A stretch of DNA of 64,000 nt, from contig NC_088322.1 of assembly GCF_910592395.1 (NCBI RefSeq), forward strand, positions 8,365,431 through 8,429,430, given 5' to 3'. Made by a program: the position numbers and the translations under genes. The DNA comes from Lineus longissimus. Lineage: Eukaryota > Nemertea > Pilidiophora > Heteronemertea > Lineidae. The notes below the pieces were generated by a model, which did not search any database, was not told where the DNA came from, and saw only the letters and a program-made list of their open reading frames with translations. Position 1 is the first letter of the stretch. The number at the start of each line of letters is the position of its first letter. Positions 25,282 through 36,674 of the stretch are shown here, piece by piece.

Positions 25282-25704
25282 GAGACAAGACCACCATTGA
25301 TTTTTAAGCCTTTTAGCAGTTAAATTGTCAATGTTTGACCGCGTCGCATCAAATCCTGCGTGGGGTTGTGAATCTGAAATTTTGATATGATATTCCGGAC
25401 AGTCGGGCAAGTAAATGGTGAAAAGTAAACTGGTAGTCGACCACGGAATTTTTGTGATAATCGACAAATTGGACAGACGTTGATATTTCCACTCTTTTCA
25501 GCCAACTGGCAGAAAAATCTCAAAACACGCCCCCTCTTAATTGATTTTTGTTCATCAAATATTTTCTTTATATCTGTAGACTTGCCACACCAAATATCTT
25601 TCAATGCCTCTCCAAATAAGCACTTGATAGTTAAAAACATACTCGCGTCTAATTGGTAGGTCTGGAACCTCCAACCTACGAATATTCAATGGTGGTCTTG
25701 TCTC
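25282..25704. mobile_element. 423-bp MITE with exact 19-bp TIRs and ATAC duplication
   Basis: The left terminus GAGACAAGACCACCATTGA (25282-25300) is an exact inverted match of the right terminus at 25686-25704. The 4-bp sequence ATAC directly flanks both ends (25278-25281 and 25705-25708). A 106-codon minus frame (25320-25640) fills most of the interior and includes CPICR, but it resembles no protein I know and is probably incidental. The 4-bp duplication does not fit Tc1 (TA) or hAT (8 bp), so the superfamily is open. Confidence 0.82.
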
Positions 25705-25708
25705 ATAC

Positions 25709-27849
25709 CTCTTACATTACCTGCGGATGAGCCTTTTGCAAAGGAGACATGCTTTTAATAATTGGTAGCAAAAACCTTTATCCACAGGGTCATGGCAACA
25801 TAATTTAGAATGCTAAGTACCCTAGATGATCAAATGTCCTTCGAGACGAAGTGGCGTGAACTGAGACGGGTGTACATATACAGATTTTCAGTTTTATCAA
25901 AAACACATTACTTCAAAGTAGTGTATTTTTGGTTTTACATATAGTTTTAAGAGTTTTAAAGCCCTACGCGGTTTGTTCGCAATTCAACATTGAGTTTGAT
26001 AATTCCATTAAATATAAACAAACACATAGAGACAAAGACCCATGCACTGAGCGATATTGGGGTTCTGATCTGCGCCAACAGTGATTCAATCCTACTTAAA
26101 TTGCTTGGCTTTGAACAACTCGCAGGTCGCAAACTTCCATATCTTGACCGACTCGTGGCCTTGGATTTCATTCTCAAGTAGTGTAGTCCGTGATGACGTA
26201 GTTACACATGGGAGCTCATGATGCAAGCTTCCCACAGAAAGGTCACTCAGTTAGTGCCATAATACAACTCCGGATTCTGTAAACATGTCGACATTGAAAA
26301 CCTTGTGAAGAAAAACAAACTTGTCATCAGATACCAGCTTAAAAGAAGTTACAGTACGGTATCCAACATCTAGGTATTGTTCTAATGTTTTATAAGGTGA
26401 ATAAAGTGCACATTATCTGGTGTACGAAGTTTTCAGATTTGTAAATATTCTCCCCCTTTGTTTGCATCCCCTTGACAGAGCAGACGACACCTTCATCAGG
26501 GTTCCAAGAGTCTCAATCAAAGCACCTTCATGTCTTTCATCCTCGATCGATAATCTTCAATACCGCCCTCAAGATGACTCTGACGTCACCGCATGAGTTC
26601 GATAAACATGTTGCCAGGCGACAGTGACGTAGAATACGGGAAATGTACGATTTGGCGCCGTTTTTTCACGCAGGTACCGGGGACATTTTGAGTGGTCCGT
26701 TGAGCAGAAGCCCCTGGGAGTATGGGAATGACATTTTTTATCTTTCCTATCATCTGTGAATTATATGGCAGCAGTGTTGTCATTTCTTCAGATCATTACC
26801 AGAGTTCGACCGACTTTCTCTCGACTGGATGCTTTTGGTAACCCTCATTAACAACTTAAAGTCACGTATATATATATATATCAGGTAATTAAACTTTAAC
26901 TTAAAAGGGAGACTAAAGGCAGGAGTGATGATGGCACGATTGAATACACGAAGTCGCCAATAAGCGTCTCCACCCATCTTACAGTACATCGGTTCTATTC
27001 ACGGCGTATATACTGTATCATGAATATGCGGTCGTCCCGCCAGCTGTACAACCAGTCCTTCACGTTAGTCCCAGGCCAAACGGCCGGGCTGCGTGCTACA
27101 TTGCTGTATGCAATGGAGTGAGTTGAATATGACTAAAGAGCCCCGCAAACGAACAAATTTTACCTACCTGCGATTATTAGGATCGCTTGTGATATGAAAG
27201 ACAGATCAACAAGTTTGTTCCCTACAATATCCTAACGGACATTGACCATCTTTTTTTGCAGGTTTTATGGAGAAGGGTTCTTCGCTGCACTTTGAAAACA
27301 ACTTTAATTTTTGCCCTACGCACTGTCTAACTGCGCAGGAGAAAGAAGAAAACGACTGATGGAACCATCATATTACAGGCTTACATCGTTGGTTTTCTTT
27401 GGTGGTCGTTTCCATAAAAATGACACACGCCACTGCCGTTCCGGCGCCAGAGATAGCTTGTTAGGATATAAAGGTTCTCCCGTAGTTCGTAAGATACCTT
27501 GCCTTTTTGAACAGTATATTCTGATATTGTCGCCTCTGCTGTCTGGTTCGCCGTATTAGACGCCGACGAAGGGACGCCAGATCTACCGGATCTGTCTGCT
27601 GTCGATATGTCAAAGTTTGTGGGAAAGCCGAGACGGCCAATAAACAGATGATTGCTTCAAATCCTGCGGTAATTACTAAATGCCAACAGGTAGGAATTTG
27701 GCATCAGACAGGCAAACTTTGTAAGCGGCAAACTTGGGAAATAAACTGTTAACTTTTTTTCTTCAGCGACAAGTGGCCCGCTCTAACATGAGAAAGCGAT
27801 CTTCTTCCCTTCTGTTGATTTGTTTTGCATCGTCTTTCCTGGTAATAGA
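25709..27849. other. Intergenic, no gene seen
   Basis: No gene recognised. There is a short TA-dinucleotide run near 26866-26880. A piece at about 26903-26990 with AAAGGGAGACTAAAGGCAGGAG and later TTACAGTACAT resembles pieces near 63855-63945 and 3895-3955, suggesting a dispersed repeat. Confidence 0.4.
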
Positions 27850-28140
27850 CCATAATAATAATAATAACAATAAAAATAGTAATGTCTGTCATTTGTATAG
27901 CGCTCATCAGTACGATTTGCTGTTAAAGCACTACAGCTGATTTATCACAGATACCCATGATCAGCCAACACTTTAGGTGATTTTTAAAAAAACCTGGATC
28001 TTCGATCTTCGTTATGTCATCAGGTAGTTTATTCCAGAGTCGTGCAGAAGACACTGAAAAACTGCGATCCCAAATATTGTTTTTGTCGTTTTCACGGCCA
28101 GTTTCCTGGACATGGAACTGGCGTCCACCCTGGACCACCA
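27850..28140 (-). mobile_element. 3' end of a LINE (L2/CR1-type), 5'-truncated
   Basis: The minus-strand frame at 27923-28138 contains RSFSVSSARLWNKLPDDI followed by GFFKNHLK. This is the characteristic C-terminal end of reverse transcriptases of the CR1/L2/Jockey group. It runs into a short 3' untranslated part with ATAGCGCT and ends in an ATT-type microsatellite (27855-27885), the usual tail of such elements. The reverse-transcriptase core is absent, as expected for a 5'-truncated copy. Clade assignment is tentative. Confidence 0.8.
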
Positions 28141-28261
28141 GTAGTTACGAACGGCGGACCCCTTTAAGCTAGACCGTAAAATCGAGACGCTGACGAAACG
28201 AGGAGAGACCCTGGTCCCCAATATGTCAGAGTTCACAAGAAAGACGTAGTACCAGACAGCA

Positions 28262-30424
28262 TTTCTGCACGTCGCAGATCCTGCAAGATTTACAAAATAC
28301 TGTGACGGACCAAGACTGATTCTAAGGGATCTTCTGGCGGTACTTCGGCACCTTCAGTGTCAACAAGAGGCAGCGTGCTGTTCGTACACAAACTTTTATT
28401 GGATGTCTCGTCACATCAGTCAATCAAAATCTCATAATTTGAACGATAATTACATGAACGCATATCGGAAGTTATAAAACCATCAAAAAAGAGATAAATA
28501 ACATGTTGAATATTAGTTGAAACTTTAATTCAGGAACTTTTTGATGGAATAACAATGCAATGATATAAGGAGGATAATTAAACCCTCCGAGTCGTGATCG
28601 ACAATCGGAAGTGCCATAATGAAGGGACGTCACTAGTGACACCACCAAGACAGAAAATGAGACTTGGTTTTTCAAGGATGAAGTCCTAGACGGGGCAATT
28701 TTCTTCAACAACGCCCCGCTCGATGACAGAATGATATGAGAAAACAAAAAGAAAAGAGAGAAAAGAAACCATTTTTTCTTTTGCCAAAAACTTTTGAATT
28801 ATTGCAATAATTGTTGATGACGCAATAAGGCATTGTGCGCATGTTACAACAACTAGTAATTTGGAAATTGCGGCGTACATTGTAAACCATGGGGACATTA
28901 GGTTTGATAATTTCATCAAAAGAGCAGACCGAAATTCACAAAAACCTTGAACAAACCGTCCCCATACCATCAAAGAATTTCATGCTTTCTAACAAAATTG
29001 GTCGCCGTTGACAATTGGACGTTTTTTTTATACGAAACTAGACCCTGACATTCTTGGTCGTGAGAGTTGAAAGACATCAAAGAGTGGCACATTCCTTTGA
29101 GGAAGGCTGCAGCACTTTGTGTAAATTCCTGCCAATTCTATGGTCTAATGCACTTATGTCCATCCTATTGCAACACAGTGATGTATTTCATTTTCCTAAT
29201 AATCTCACATGTCACCAAAGGGGACAATGTCCCCAAAGGGTACAATGTCACCAAAGGGGACGTTGTCAACAGCAAAGGGTTTGCGTTGCGCTGCCGGGCC
29301 GGCCGGAAATAGGCATATTAAAAGGCGCGGGTTAGACTCCCGGGGCAGTGTATTTTGTCATCCTGATTGTCTTGGTTCTCATGACCGATATGAGGAGGCA
29401 ATCCCATTTCCAAAAGTCACCCCTAAAGCGCAACGTGTCGTTGCCAAACCTATCATAACTAATTTTTGTATGAGATTAATTACCACCATGCCAAACTAAG
29501 TTATAACCAGCATGCCAATTATCTATCAATTCCACATACATTTTAGTTATACCATCATTTTGTGCCCTGAAAATCACGGTTAAATTTAATGAATTTACAA
29601 AACTGACCAATTTACGCGGCGTGCTCATCGGAGAAATGATATTTTACGCTGTGTCTTTTTAAATGGCCCATTTTATGAACTAAAATGGCTGTCGTGTCTT
29701 TTAAACGTGGAATAACCTACAAAACACTACCCTTACTGGTTATCACTGTTAGAATCTGCATAATTGCTAGAACAGTTTCTTCAAAACCGTTATAATTTAA
29801 AGACTACCTAGACTATTTTTCACACCCTGTAAATTAAAGGTTGATAAGGGCCCTGGAACCGACAGGATGTCTTCATCTCTGCAGCAAATACAGTCGCCGA
29901 GTTCTCGCCCTTGTAGTGTATGTACACTAAGTCTACAATCAATGCCGGTCTAAGTTTTCTTGCAAGTATTGAAGGGGTGGACCACATTAGCTTTGGTTTT
30001 CAAGGGGCAGCTCGGGCGTGGTGTGAATTAGTTGGCCAGGAAGGGAGATAATTTGCCTACTCGTCACTATGCGCCGCCACAGAAGAGTCACACTATTGCT
30101 AATATCTAATAATGATTTGTTTAAGTCTTCGGAGGCAATTTTTGACATGGCTGCGATTTCATCAGGCATACGGTTACACTCTTCTAGTCAACGGTTTATT
30201 GTCGTCTTTTGCTGAAGTTAAAGCCTATTTTTAAAGTCATACAAAGTTTGTTCTATGGTTTTTTTCATTGTAAGGTATCGGGTATAGAGGGCAAATCTGG
30301 CAGGGTGACGGAATAGGTTATAAGTTCATGTAGCAGTATTTGGAATCACTAAAAACGCAAAATGATCGCTAGTGTATTCACCCAGATTTTCACCAAGACC
30401 ACCGTCTATAGCAGGCCCTTGGAC
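28262..30424. other. Intergenic with small 18-bp tandem repeat
   Basis: No gene recognised. At 29209-29275 a unit of about 18 bp (TCACCAAAGGGGACAATG) is repeated three to four times, giving overlapping open frames that are not genes. The rest is AT-rich unique sequence. Confidence 0.45.
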
Positions 30425-30690
30425 CGATTGTAGGGGTACGCCGTTTATAATTACAGAAAAATAGAAATGCAGTTATACAGAATGCTGTAGTGCAGTTATC
30501 ATGCATCCGAATTTGTGGCTGAAACTTGGTATTCATAGTTTTTGTGTAGCTGTCAACACAACGACAATGCTGAATAATTTATATGTAGTGTGTTTACACG
30601 TAATTACGCGATGGAAAATTTTCGAATTCATTAACAAATTTCAAATTTTTAACGAACGGCGTAGGCTCTTGAATACAAGATTCAAAGGCT
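30425..30690 (+). repeat. Dispersed repeat, copy A
   Basis: This segment matches 63430-63862 in the same orientation. Shared words in order are GGGGTAC, AATGCTGTAGTGCAGTTAT, AACTTGGTATTCATAGT, CAACACAACGACAATG or CACACAACGGCAATG, and TTTTTAACGAACGG. Copy A has only one copy of the internal segment that is amplified in copy B. No coding capacity is seen and the ends are not defined. Confidence 0.8.
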
Positions 30691-31366
30691 CGCTGTGGGA
30701 GGGTGCAGGCTTGGTGAATGCTCTGTTGTTGTTAAAAGCACGTCAAAGATCAAACAAACCTTTATAACAAACAAGAGAGACAATGGTGTACTATCAGTAT
30801 ATACATGTACACGTCTGGTCTTTCTCCTCTTTCTTCCCTTTTCAGCCATTGAATTATTTCATAATAAAACAACAACTAACTAGCAGATAAGACAACAAGG
30901 GGACATTTTTAGTTCTATCATTGTTCGGTCGGGGGATGATGCAGACGCACTCTCGAGATGACAAGTCATTATCACCAAAAGGCTACAGAAAAACATATCG
31001 ACAACAAATGGGAGAACCTATTACTCCCTTGTACATCCAGTGATGCATTTGGAAAAGTATGCCGAAGTGATTATTGAGTCGTCGGTGGACATTCAGTGTT
31101 GCTGGTGTAACTATCAAATGAGAATGAGGCAATTATATTCCTCCCGCAGCCTTGTTTATTAACTCTCTTTAGTTCTTCAATAAGAATTGTCAGAATCTGC
31201 TGGTAATCCTACAACGTTGTACAGCATTGTGTCGGTAATCGCTGGGTTCGATATTGAGTTCAGAATACCTAATACGTGTATGTAGGTCCGCATCATGTTA
31301 ATTGTTAATTAAGATAATCTTTGTAAATTGAAACAATTAGTCCAAATGAATTATTGCGATCACTAT

Positions 31367-31776
31367 AGCCGCACTTACACCACCTGAAAATGGACCACCA
31401 ATCTTGGTTCGGGAACCAATGCCGCACCATCGAAAATCCACCAAGCGCTTACACCAGCGCTGCAGCTAGTTATAAAATCCGGCTACAGATGGCGCGCAAA
31501 CAATAAGCAGAACGCGGAAAGCCTTGGCAGAAAGCGCCATTTCGAAAGCGCCGCCTGGAGCCGAACCATCTAACTAGCTAATTGCCGATCCATTTGCGCT
31601 TACACCACGACAAAGCCGAGCTTTTAACAAGCCGGGCGAATTTGGACCATCAAGCTTGGTGGGACAAATTCGCTCGGCAATTTGTATCGGCAATGGATTG
31701 CCGAACCAATTTGTCGCGGCAATGTGGTGGTGTAAGTGCAATTGGTCCACCAATATTTCGTGGTGTAAGCGCAGCT
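31367..31776. mobile_element. 410-bp MITE inserted 5' of opine dehydrogenase copy 2
   Basis: The termini AGCCGCACTTACACCAC and GTGGTGTAAGCGCAGCT are inverted repeats matching at 15 of 17 positions. The insert is flanked by TAT (31364-31366 and 31777-31779). The left arm of the inverted duplication provides the empty site near 22812-22816 with a single copy of the target. The sequence CTTACACCA or its complement recurs at least five times inside, twice on each side near the ends, so the element looks built from nested terminal modules. Its sequence extends the downstream reading frame by about 70 codons, but those codons are transposon-derived. No transposase is encoded. Confidence 0.9.
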
Positions 31777-31851
31777 TATATTATTGATGCAAATCTATTT
31801 TCGCTCCAATCGGTCAATTTCATTCCTGATTCTACCGACAGATCTGAAAGG

Positions 31852-33071
31852 ATGTCTCTCAAAGTTTGCGTGTGCGGAGGAGGCCACGGCGGCCATGTGA
31901 TGGCAGGCCTGGCTGCGTATCGAGAAGGTGTCGAAGTGCGTGTCCTTACCATGACAGGCGATAAAGCTGAACGTTGGACGAAGGCTATGGGGAACGCTGG
32001 CGGCATTACTGTAGTTGTCAACAACAAAGATGGTACACAGACCGAGATCAAATCGAAACCCGACATCGTCACCAAAGATCCTGCAGTGGCTGTAGCTGGA
32101 GCTGATGTTGTGGTCCTAACTACAGTAGCTACTGCTTGTGCTCGAAGAAGGTACTTGCAAACCATAAAACCCTTCATTAAAGACGGGGCCCTGTTGCTAG
32201 CACTCCCGGGAGAACTTGGCTTCTCCCTTCAGGTTCGTGATATACTCGGAGATAAGGCTGAGAACATAAAAACTGTATTTGCATGTGTTATGCCATGGGG
32301 ATGCCGGTTTGTAGTGTTCGGTGAAAAAGCCGAAGTTCTCGCGACGAAGAAAACCTGTTCAGTAGTGTTGAGTAAAGGAACGACATCAACCATTGACCCT
32401 ATATTCACAATACAGACGCTGCTTGGAACAGAGCCTAAGGTATGCCTTGCAAAACATTTCCTTGAACTGGAATTGATACATTTTTCGTTCATCCATCCCT
32501 GCATGATGGAGGGACAATGGGGGGACTGGGATGGGGAACCTGTTGATGAACCGCCGATTCTTTATCCGGGCATCACGCAAGAGGTCGCCGACTCAATAGA
32601 GCAGTGCAGCGAAGAACGTCTATTGCTGGCAAAAACCATCATGACAGTTTCACCGAAGGTTGATCTCAACGAAGTCAAGGGGATACATCAATGGTTTTTT
32701 CCGAGAACTACAGCGAATACATCACCGACAAACGGGACCTGTACCATGTTTTGACAACGCACAGGCCCTTCAGTCTTGCAAGGCATCCGATGAAAGCTGT
32801 CGAAAAAGGCTTTATCCCCGACTTCACGCATCGCTTTACGACGGAAGATATCCCAGCGCTGGTCTATATCAAGGGACTTGCTCTAGCTGCTGGGGTAGCG
32901 ACTCCAGTCCATGATAGATTGATCAACTGGGGCCAGGAAAAGATCGGGATGGAGTATTTGGTGGATGGGCAGTTGACTGGGAAGGACGTGGCATCAACGG
33001 CTTGCATCCAGAGCTATGGCTTTCGTTCTTTGGAGGCGTTTCTTGTTGCTATTGACTGTAATAGAGATTAG
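31852..33071 (+). CDS. Opine dehydrogenase copy 2, one frameshift
   Basis: The protein would be about 405 residues, the usual opine dehydrogenase length, encoded without introns. The start at 31852 is chosen because the protein then begins directly before the dinucleotide-binding loop CGGGHGGHV (residues 8-16). Residues to about 185 form the Rossmann domain and the rest the helical octopine-dehydrogenase domain. IHP with H215 sits where the family has its catalytic histidine. RFTTED later provides an Arg and an Asp five residues apart, as in scallop octopine dehydrogenase. Relative to copy 1 there are two extra bases in the T-run near 32695-32702, which shift the frame, so this copy is either recently broken or carries a sequence error. 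The amino-acid substrate cannot be told. Confidence 0.82.
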
Positions 33072-33089
33072 GACATGGTAACAGAAAAC

Positions 33090-33545
33090 CCTAAAGTTGC
33101 TCATATGATTGATTTGATTATGATTATTATGAAAATGAGTCTAAATGATAGTATTTTACAAAATTGCTGTGTTGGTCAATGCCAAAATGATCATCGAGTT
33201 AATGTGCAGGAAGTTATTCAGGGGGTGAAACAGCTTAAAGCGGGAAAGAAGTACAGTATTTCAGACATTAGATCTGATCATTTTATAAATGGTGGTCCTA
33301 AACTTTCTACGTATATATCGTTTCTGCTTAGTTCGATGATCTCACATGGTTACTGTCCTATTTTACAAGGTCTAAGGTAATACCGATACCTAAAAATAAT
33401 AGGAAGTCTTTATGTTCATCAGAGAATTAAAGAGGTATTTCTCTGAGCAGCATAATTGGCAAGATTCTCGATAACATCCTATTTAAAGACGTACGATTTT
33501 ATTCTATCTACATCTGACTCCCAGTTTGGTTTTAAGGCAACTTTT
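33090..33545 (+). pseudogene. LINE reverse-transcriptase fragment
   Basis: The open frame at 33075-33380 contains VQEVIQGVKQLKAGK, matching the N-terminal region of non-LTR reverse transcriptases, where a conserved lysine-glycine-lysine precedes the fingers. After a frame change the sequence reads KVIPIPKN and, past an in-frame TAA, RGISLSSIIGKILDNI, the well-known motif of these enzymes, then SQFGFK. The homology stops near 33540, so palm and catalytic motifs are missing. The fragment abuts the breakpoint of the inverted duplication and is dead. Confidence 0.8.
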
Positions 33546-33612
33546 TGTCGTCTACTGAAATAAAAATACTTCTAGATTTTTTTGTGTACAATGTAAGTGT
33601 GAATATTTTGAT

Positions 33613-33682
33613 TGATATGATGGAGATTGATGATGTGGTGATGATATGATGGAGATTGCTGATGTGGTGATGATATGATTTT
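33613..33682. repeat. 29-bp tandem repeat, ~2.5 units
   Basis: GATATGATGGAGATTG followed by TGATGTGGTGAT repeats with a 29-bp period between the two LINE remnants. Confidence 0.85.
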
Positions 33683-33744
33683 TCTATAAGGCTTGTAATA
33701 CTAGGAGAGGATGTCGTTGTGCAGAAAGTTATGACGAGAAATTG

Positions 33745-34300
33745 GCACGGGGGCAATAAAAGAGGCAGATGTTGGCAGTTACCACGGCTTGGTCATTGGG
33801 AATGTTCGACTCAAGTTGAAGAATCCCCCTAAGAAACGTGTCAACAAATCTTTTGTGCGATTAGACAGTGAGAGCAAGCGTTCTCGAAATTTCTCCGAGT
33901 GAAGACCAGGGTCAGACAAGGATGCATCCTTTCACCAACCATCTTTTGCCTGGGTTGTGAGGAGAGTACTACACAGGAACCTGTGGGGGGGGGGGGGTAC
34001 ATTGGGGTCTCTTTGAACACCTTGTGGAATGACCACAATCTGCAACATTGAGACCGACGTGAAAAAAAGAAGATGGGAGTGGTTTGACCATGTCTAGAGA
34101 ACAGAGAAAGCAATGCAGACCACGAAGGGAACCTAGGGAAGAACAGTGGACCTTGAAAGTTGGGCACGTAAGACGTGGCAGACAGGGTGCAAAAGACGGC
34201 GCAGACTCGTGGATGGCTTGAGCTCTGTAGAGCTGCGGGTTCAAGATGATGAATGGCCTCAGTGCACATACGAGCTTTCATTGTATACCAGTCTTATTGT
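33745..34300 (+). pseudogene. Second LINE remnant: endonuclease end, RT motif, C-terminus
   Basis: Three separate signatures of a non-LTR retrotransposon occur in order. RGADVGSYHGLVI at about 33750-33790 resembles the end of the AP-endonuclease domain, where the family has SDHHLV; here the Asp and the second His are altered. VRQGCILSPTIF at about 33910-33945 is a classic reverse-transcriptase motif. RRWEWFDHV near 34055-34080 resembles the C-terminal RWFGHV motif. The spacing between the second and third is far too short and the catalytic YADD box is missing, so there is an internal deletion. A G-run (33985-33997) marks the junction region. The element family differs from the fragment just upstream. 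Confidence 0.7.
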
Positions 34301-34409
34301 GGGTGCCAAGAAACATCTACCGGTGATAAGCTAGTTTGTTATAAAGTGATTTCATCATGTTGATACGCCCTGTACGTCACCGTTTGCAGACAGAACAGCG
34401 ACCGAGAAT

Positions 34410-35465
34410 GGTAGTTGATAAAACTTGGAATCAGTGAAACCATGTAACCAGTGATAAACCTTGGAATAGTCAGTACTAAACCGTGGAATCACTGTGCAAG
34501 TACCGCGTGAAATCGGGCGCGTTCCTTCCACGATTTATACCCTCCCAACTGCCAATCTCGTCCCAGCTGATTTTATTGATAGCAATTTGCCAGTAGTTCC
34601 AGAATCAACCTTTTTGTGGAGGATGACGTCATCATTGAATGCATTGGAAATGTGTTGTTGTCGTTAAAAAATAAACTTATATTCATGACGGGCCGCCATT
34701 TGCAAATATCTAATTATTGCTCTTCGATGAAAGCAAAAATAAGCTTTTGTAATTGTTTTGTATTCCATATAATACTAAAATAAAACGTTTTTATTAGAAG
34801 AATCATTTGTATATATAATGCTCTGATAAAGCTCAGTAGATATGACAAACATGCACACGGGAATCACTAAAAAAAATTGTCCGCTTAGAACTGGTTACAT
34901 CACGAAAGTATCTCTACATCCCTCGATGTGTACATGAATATGTACGAAATCGCTCACAGCGAAGGAGTTTATTCACATTTGTCATCTCCAAACCCGGCTA
35001 AAACCTTCGGTAATAAACCTTCATCTACGTTTCTACGGATAAGTGCCAGCCGGTACTGCATGATGTAGTCAATCTTCTCTGTATCACCCTGTATGATCAC
35101 ACCGCTCCGTAGTTCAAATAGGCCCCGTGTGGTGGCGTAGTAAGCGGAGCGCTGATTGGTCCATATTATGGGTGTGTGGTGGGCGTGTCGTGACGTGCAT
35201 GCCTATATTTTGGAGATCAGTAATGTACACTGGAGGCGAGGTATGACTGGGTTGTTCTAAAATATAGATTATTGAATCGGATATGCGACTGTCAAAACTA
35301 CCGTCAAATTCCGATCTGATCATGTAAAAATAATCTCTAAATATTGATTCGTAACCACCTTAGGTTCAAATGGCATTATTTCATGTTTTTATGCATTTTT
35401 AGGACTGATTCCGAGGTTTATCACTGGTTTCAAGGTTTCACTGGTTCCAAGCTTTATCACCTACC
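34410..35465. mobile_element. ~1.06-kb inverted-repeat element
   Basis: A 58-bp segment at 34410-34467 (GGTAGTTGATAAAACTTGG onward) is inverted at 35408-35465 with about seven mismatches. The arms themselves are built from repeated TTGGAATCAGTGA-like and ACCAGTGATAAACC units. The roughly 940-bp interior has no coding signal that I recognise. The exact ends and target duplication could not be fixed. A MITE or foldback element is likely. Confidence 0.65.
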
Positions 35466-35774
35466 ACCGAGAATCGGAGCTCCAGTAAATGGTTCAATTA
35501 ATTAAACCTTGATTGATCGCGCTCTCAGGAGCGGGACCCTGGACGTATCCACGCCTACGCCACATGATCGTTGTTATGAGATATCGATCGCCGCGGGGGT
35601 TGTGCAGTGTAAGTGGGTCAAGCGATGATGATCATGACCGGGTAAACTGCGTGTTCTGGCATGCGGCCATCGTAGGGAAGGTCATTGGACTTGGTGAAGT
35701 CGGCGCTGAACTGGGCGGTGGTGTCCTATCACGTAGTCTCAGCAGTCGGGGTAAAAATGTAATCAGTTGACCGG

Positions 35775-36045
35775 TATGCTACCCGGTCATTGCACTCGGG
35801 GGTCAAAGAGTCTGCTCCACTCGACTGGGTGCACTCGGGTCAAACTGTACCCAGTTGACCGGTATGCTGGTACACGCTCATTGCTGACCTGGTGACGTGC
35901 CCTGGTACGTGTTCATTGCAACGGTTACTGCGTGACCTTGTGTCCTGTTACGCAGTCATTGCACTCATGGTCAAACGGTTACTAGGTGACCTTTTGTCTT
36001 GTTACGCAGTCATTGCACGCGAGGTCAAATGGCTGACCGGCGCTC
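35775..36045. repeat. Degenerate ~55-60-bp minisatellite
   Basis: About five diverged units containing GGTCATTGCACTCG or GCAGTCATTGCAC, GGTCAAACGGTTAC or GGTCAAACTG, and GACCGGTATGCT. The last two units (about 35925-36030) are the most alike, sharing GTTACGCAGTCATTGCAC. Confidence 0.75.
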
Positions 36046-36674
36046 TTGCACGCGATGCCATTTTCTCGTGAAATGGAATAGATAGTCGCATACCAATATT
36101 GGTATATCATACAAACCACGTAACTGTTTCCTTTGTTGTCATTTTGCATCGGTATCATTACCCAGAAAAATGTATTGAGTGTTATGATAACTGCTGGATA
36201 TCTTGCCGAGTCTTAAAAGGTTTGCCTGAAATTATGATCCATAACAAACTAATCCAGGCTTTTGCATGAAAATATTTATATACTAGTATGCGTTCTTTTT
36301 TGATAAAAAAAGTCTCATTCATAACTCCACCTTATTGATCGAAGCAATCAATATTACGTTTTGTTAAATTAGCGTTCAACGAAAAAAAAAACGAAAATCA
36401 AGGCGTGTTTACGATGGTAAGGGCAAATTTATGCTGTTTAAATTTGCACTTGTTGAACCTCAATATCCGTCAGGTTTTAAAGGGACACCTTAAGTGTTGG
36501 ATTTACCTAGTCAGGAGGATAATGACTCTCTTTGCCACCATGCGCCGCCACTTGTGGTATCACATGAATTCTCACTAGGCTCTCCAATGATTTTTTTGCT
36601 TGGGTTGTGAGGCATTTTTGGACATGGCTTGTGAAACGCATGGATACCCCCAGTTCTAGCGCATTGTTTATAGC

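Larger units (their letters stand above)
31233..33077. repeat. Right arm of large inverted duplication
   Basis: Counterpart of 21512-22946. It carries the 5' flank, the opine dehydrogenase and the stop codon, plus a 410-bp MITE absent from the left arm. Homology ends just after the stop codon at GGACATG. LINE-derived sequence begins within a few bases of that breakpoint. Confidence 0.93.

Noticed and set aside
31582-31851. Upstream in-frame extension of opine dehydrogenase copy 2
   Set aside because: Most of it is MITE sequence absent from copy 1; the family starts right before the GGGH loop, so the ATG at 31852 is preferred.
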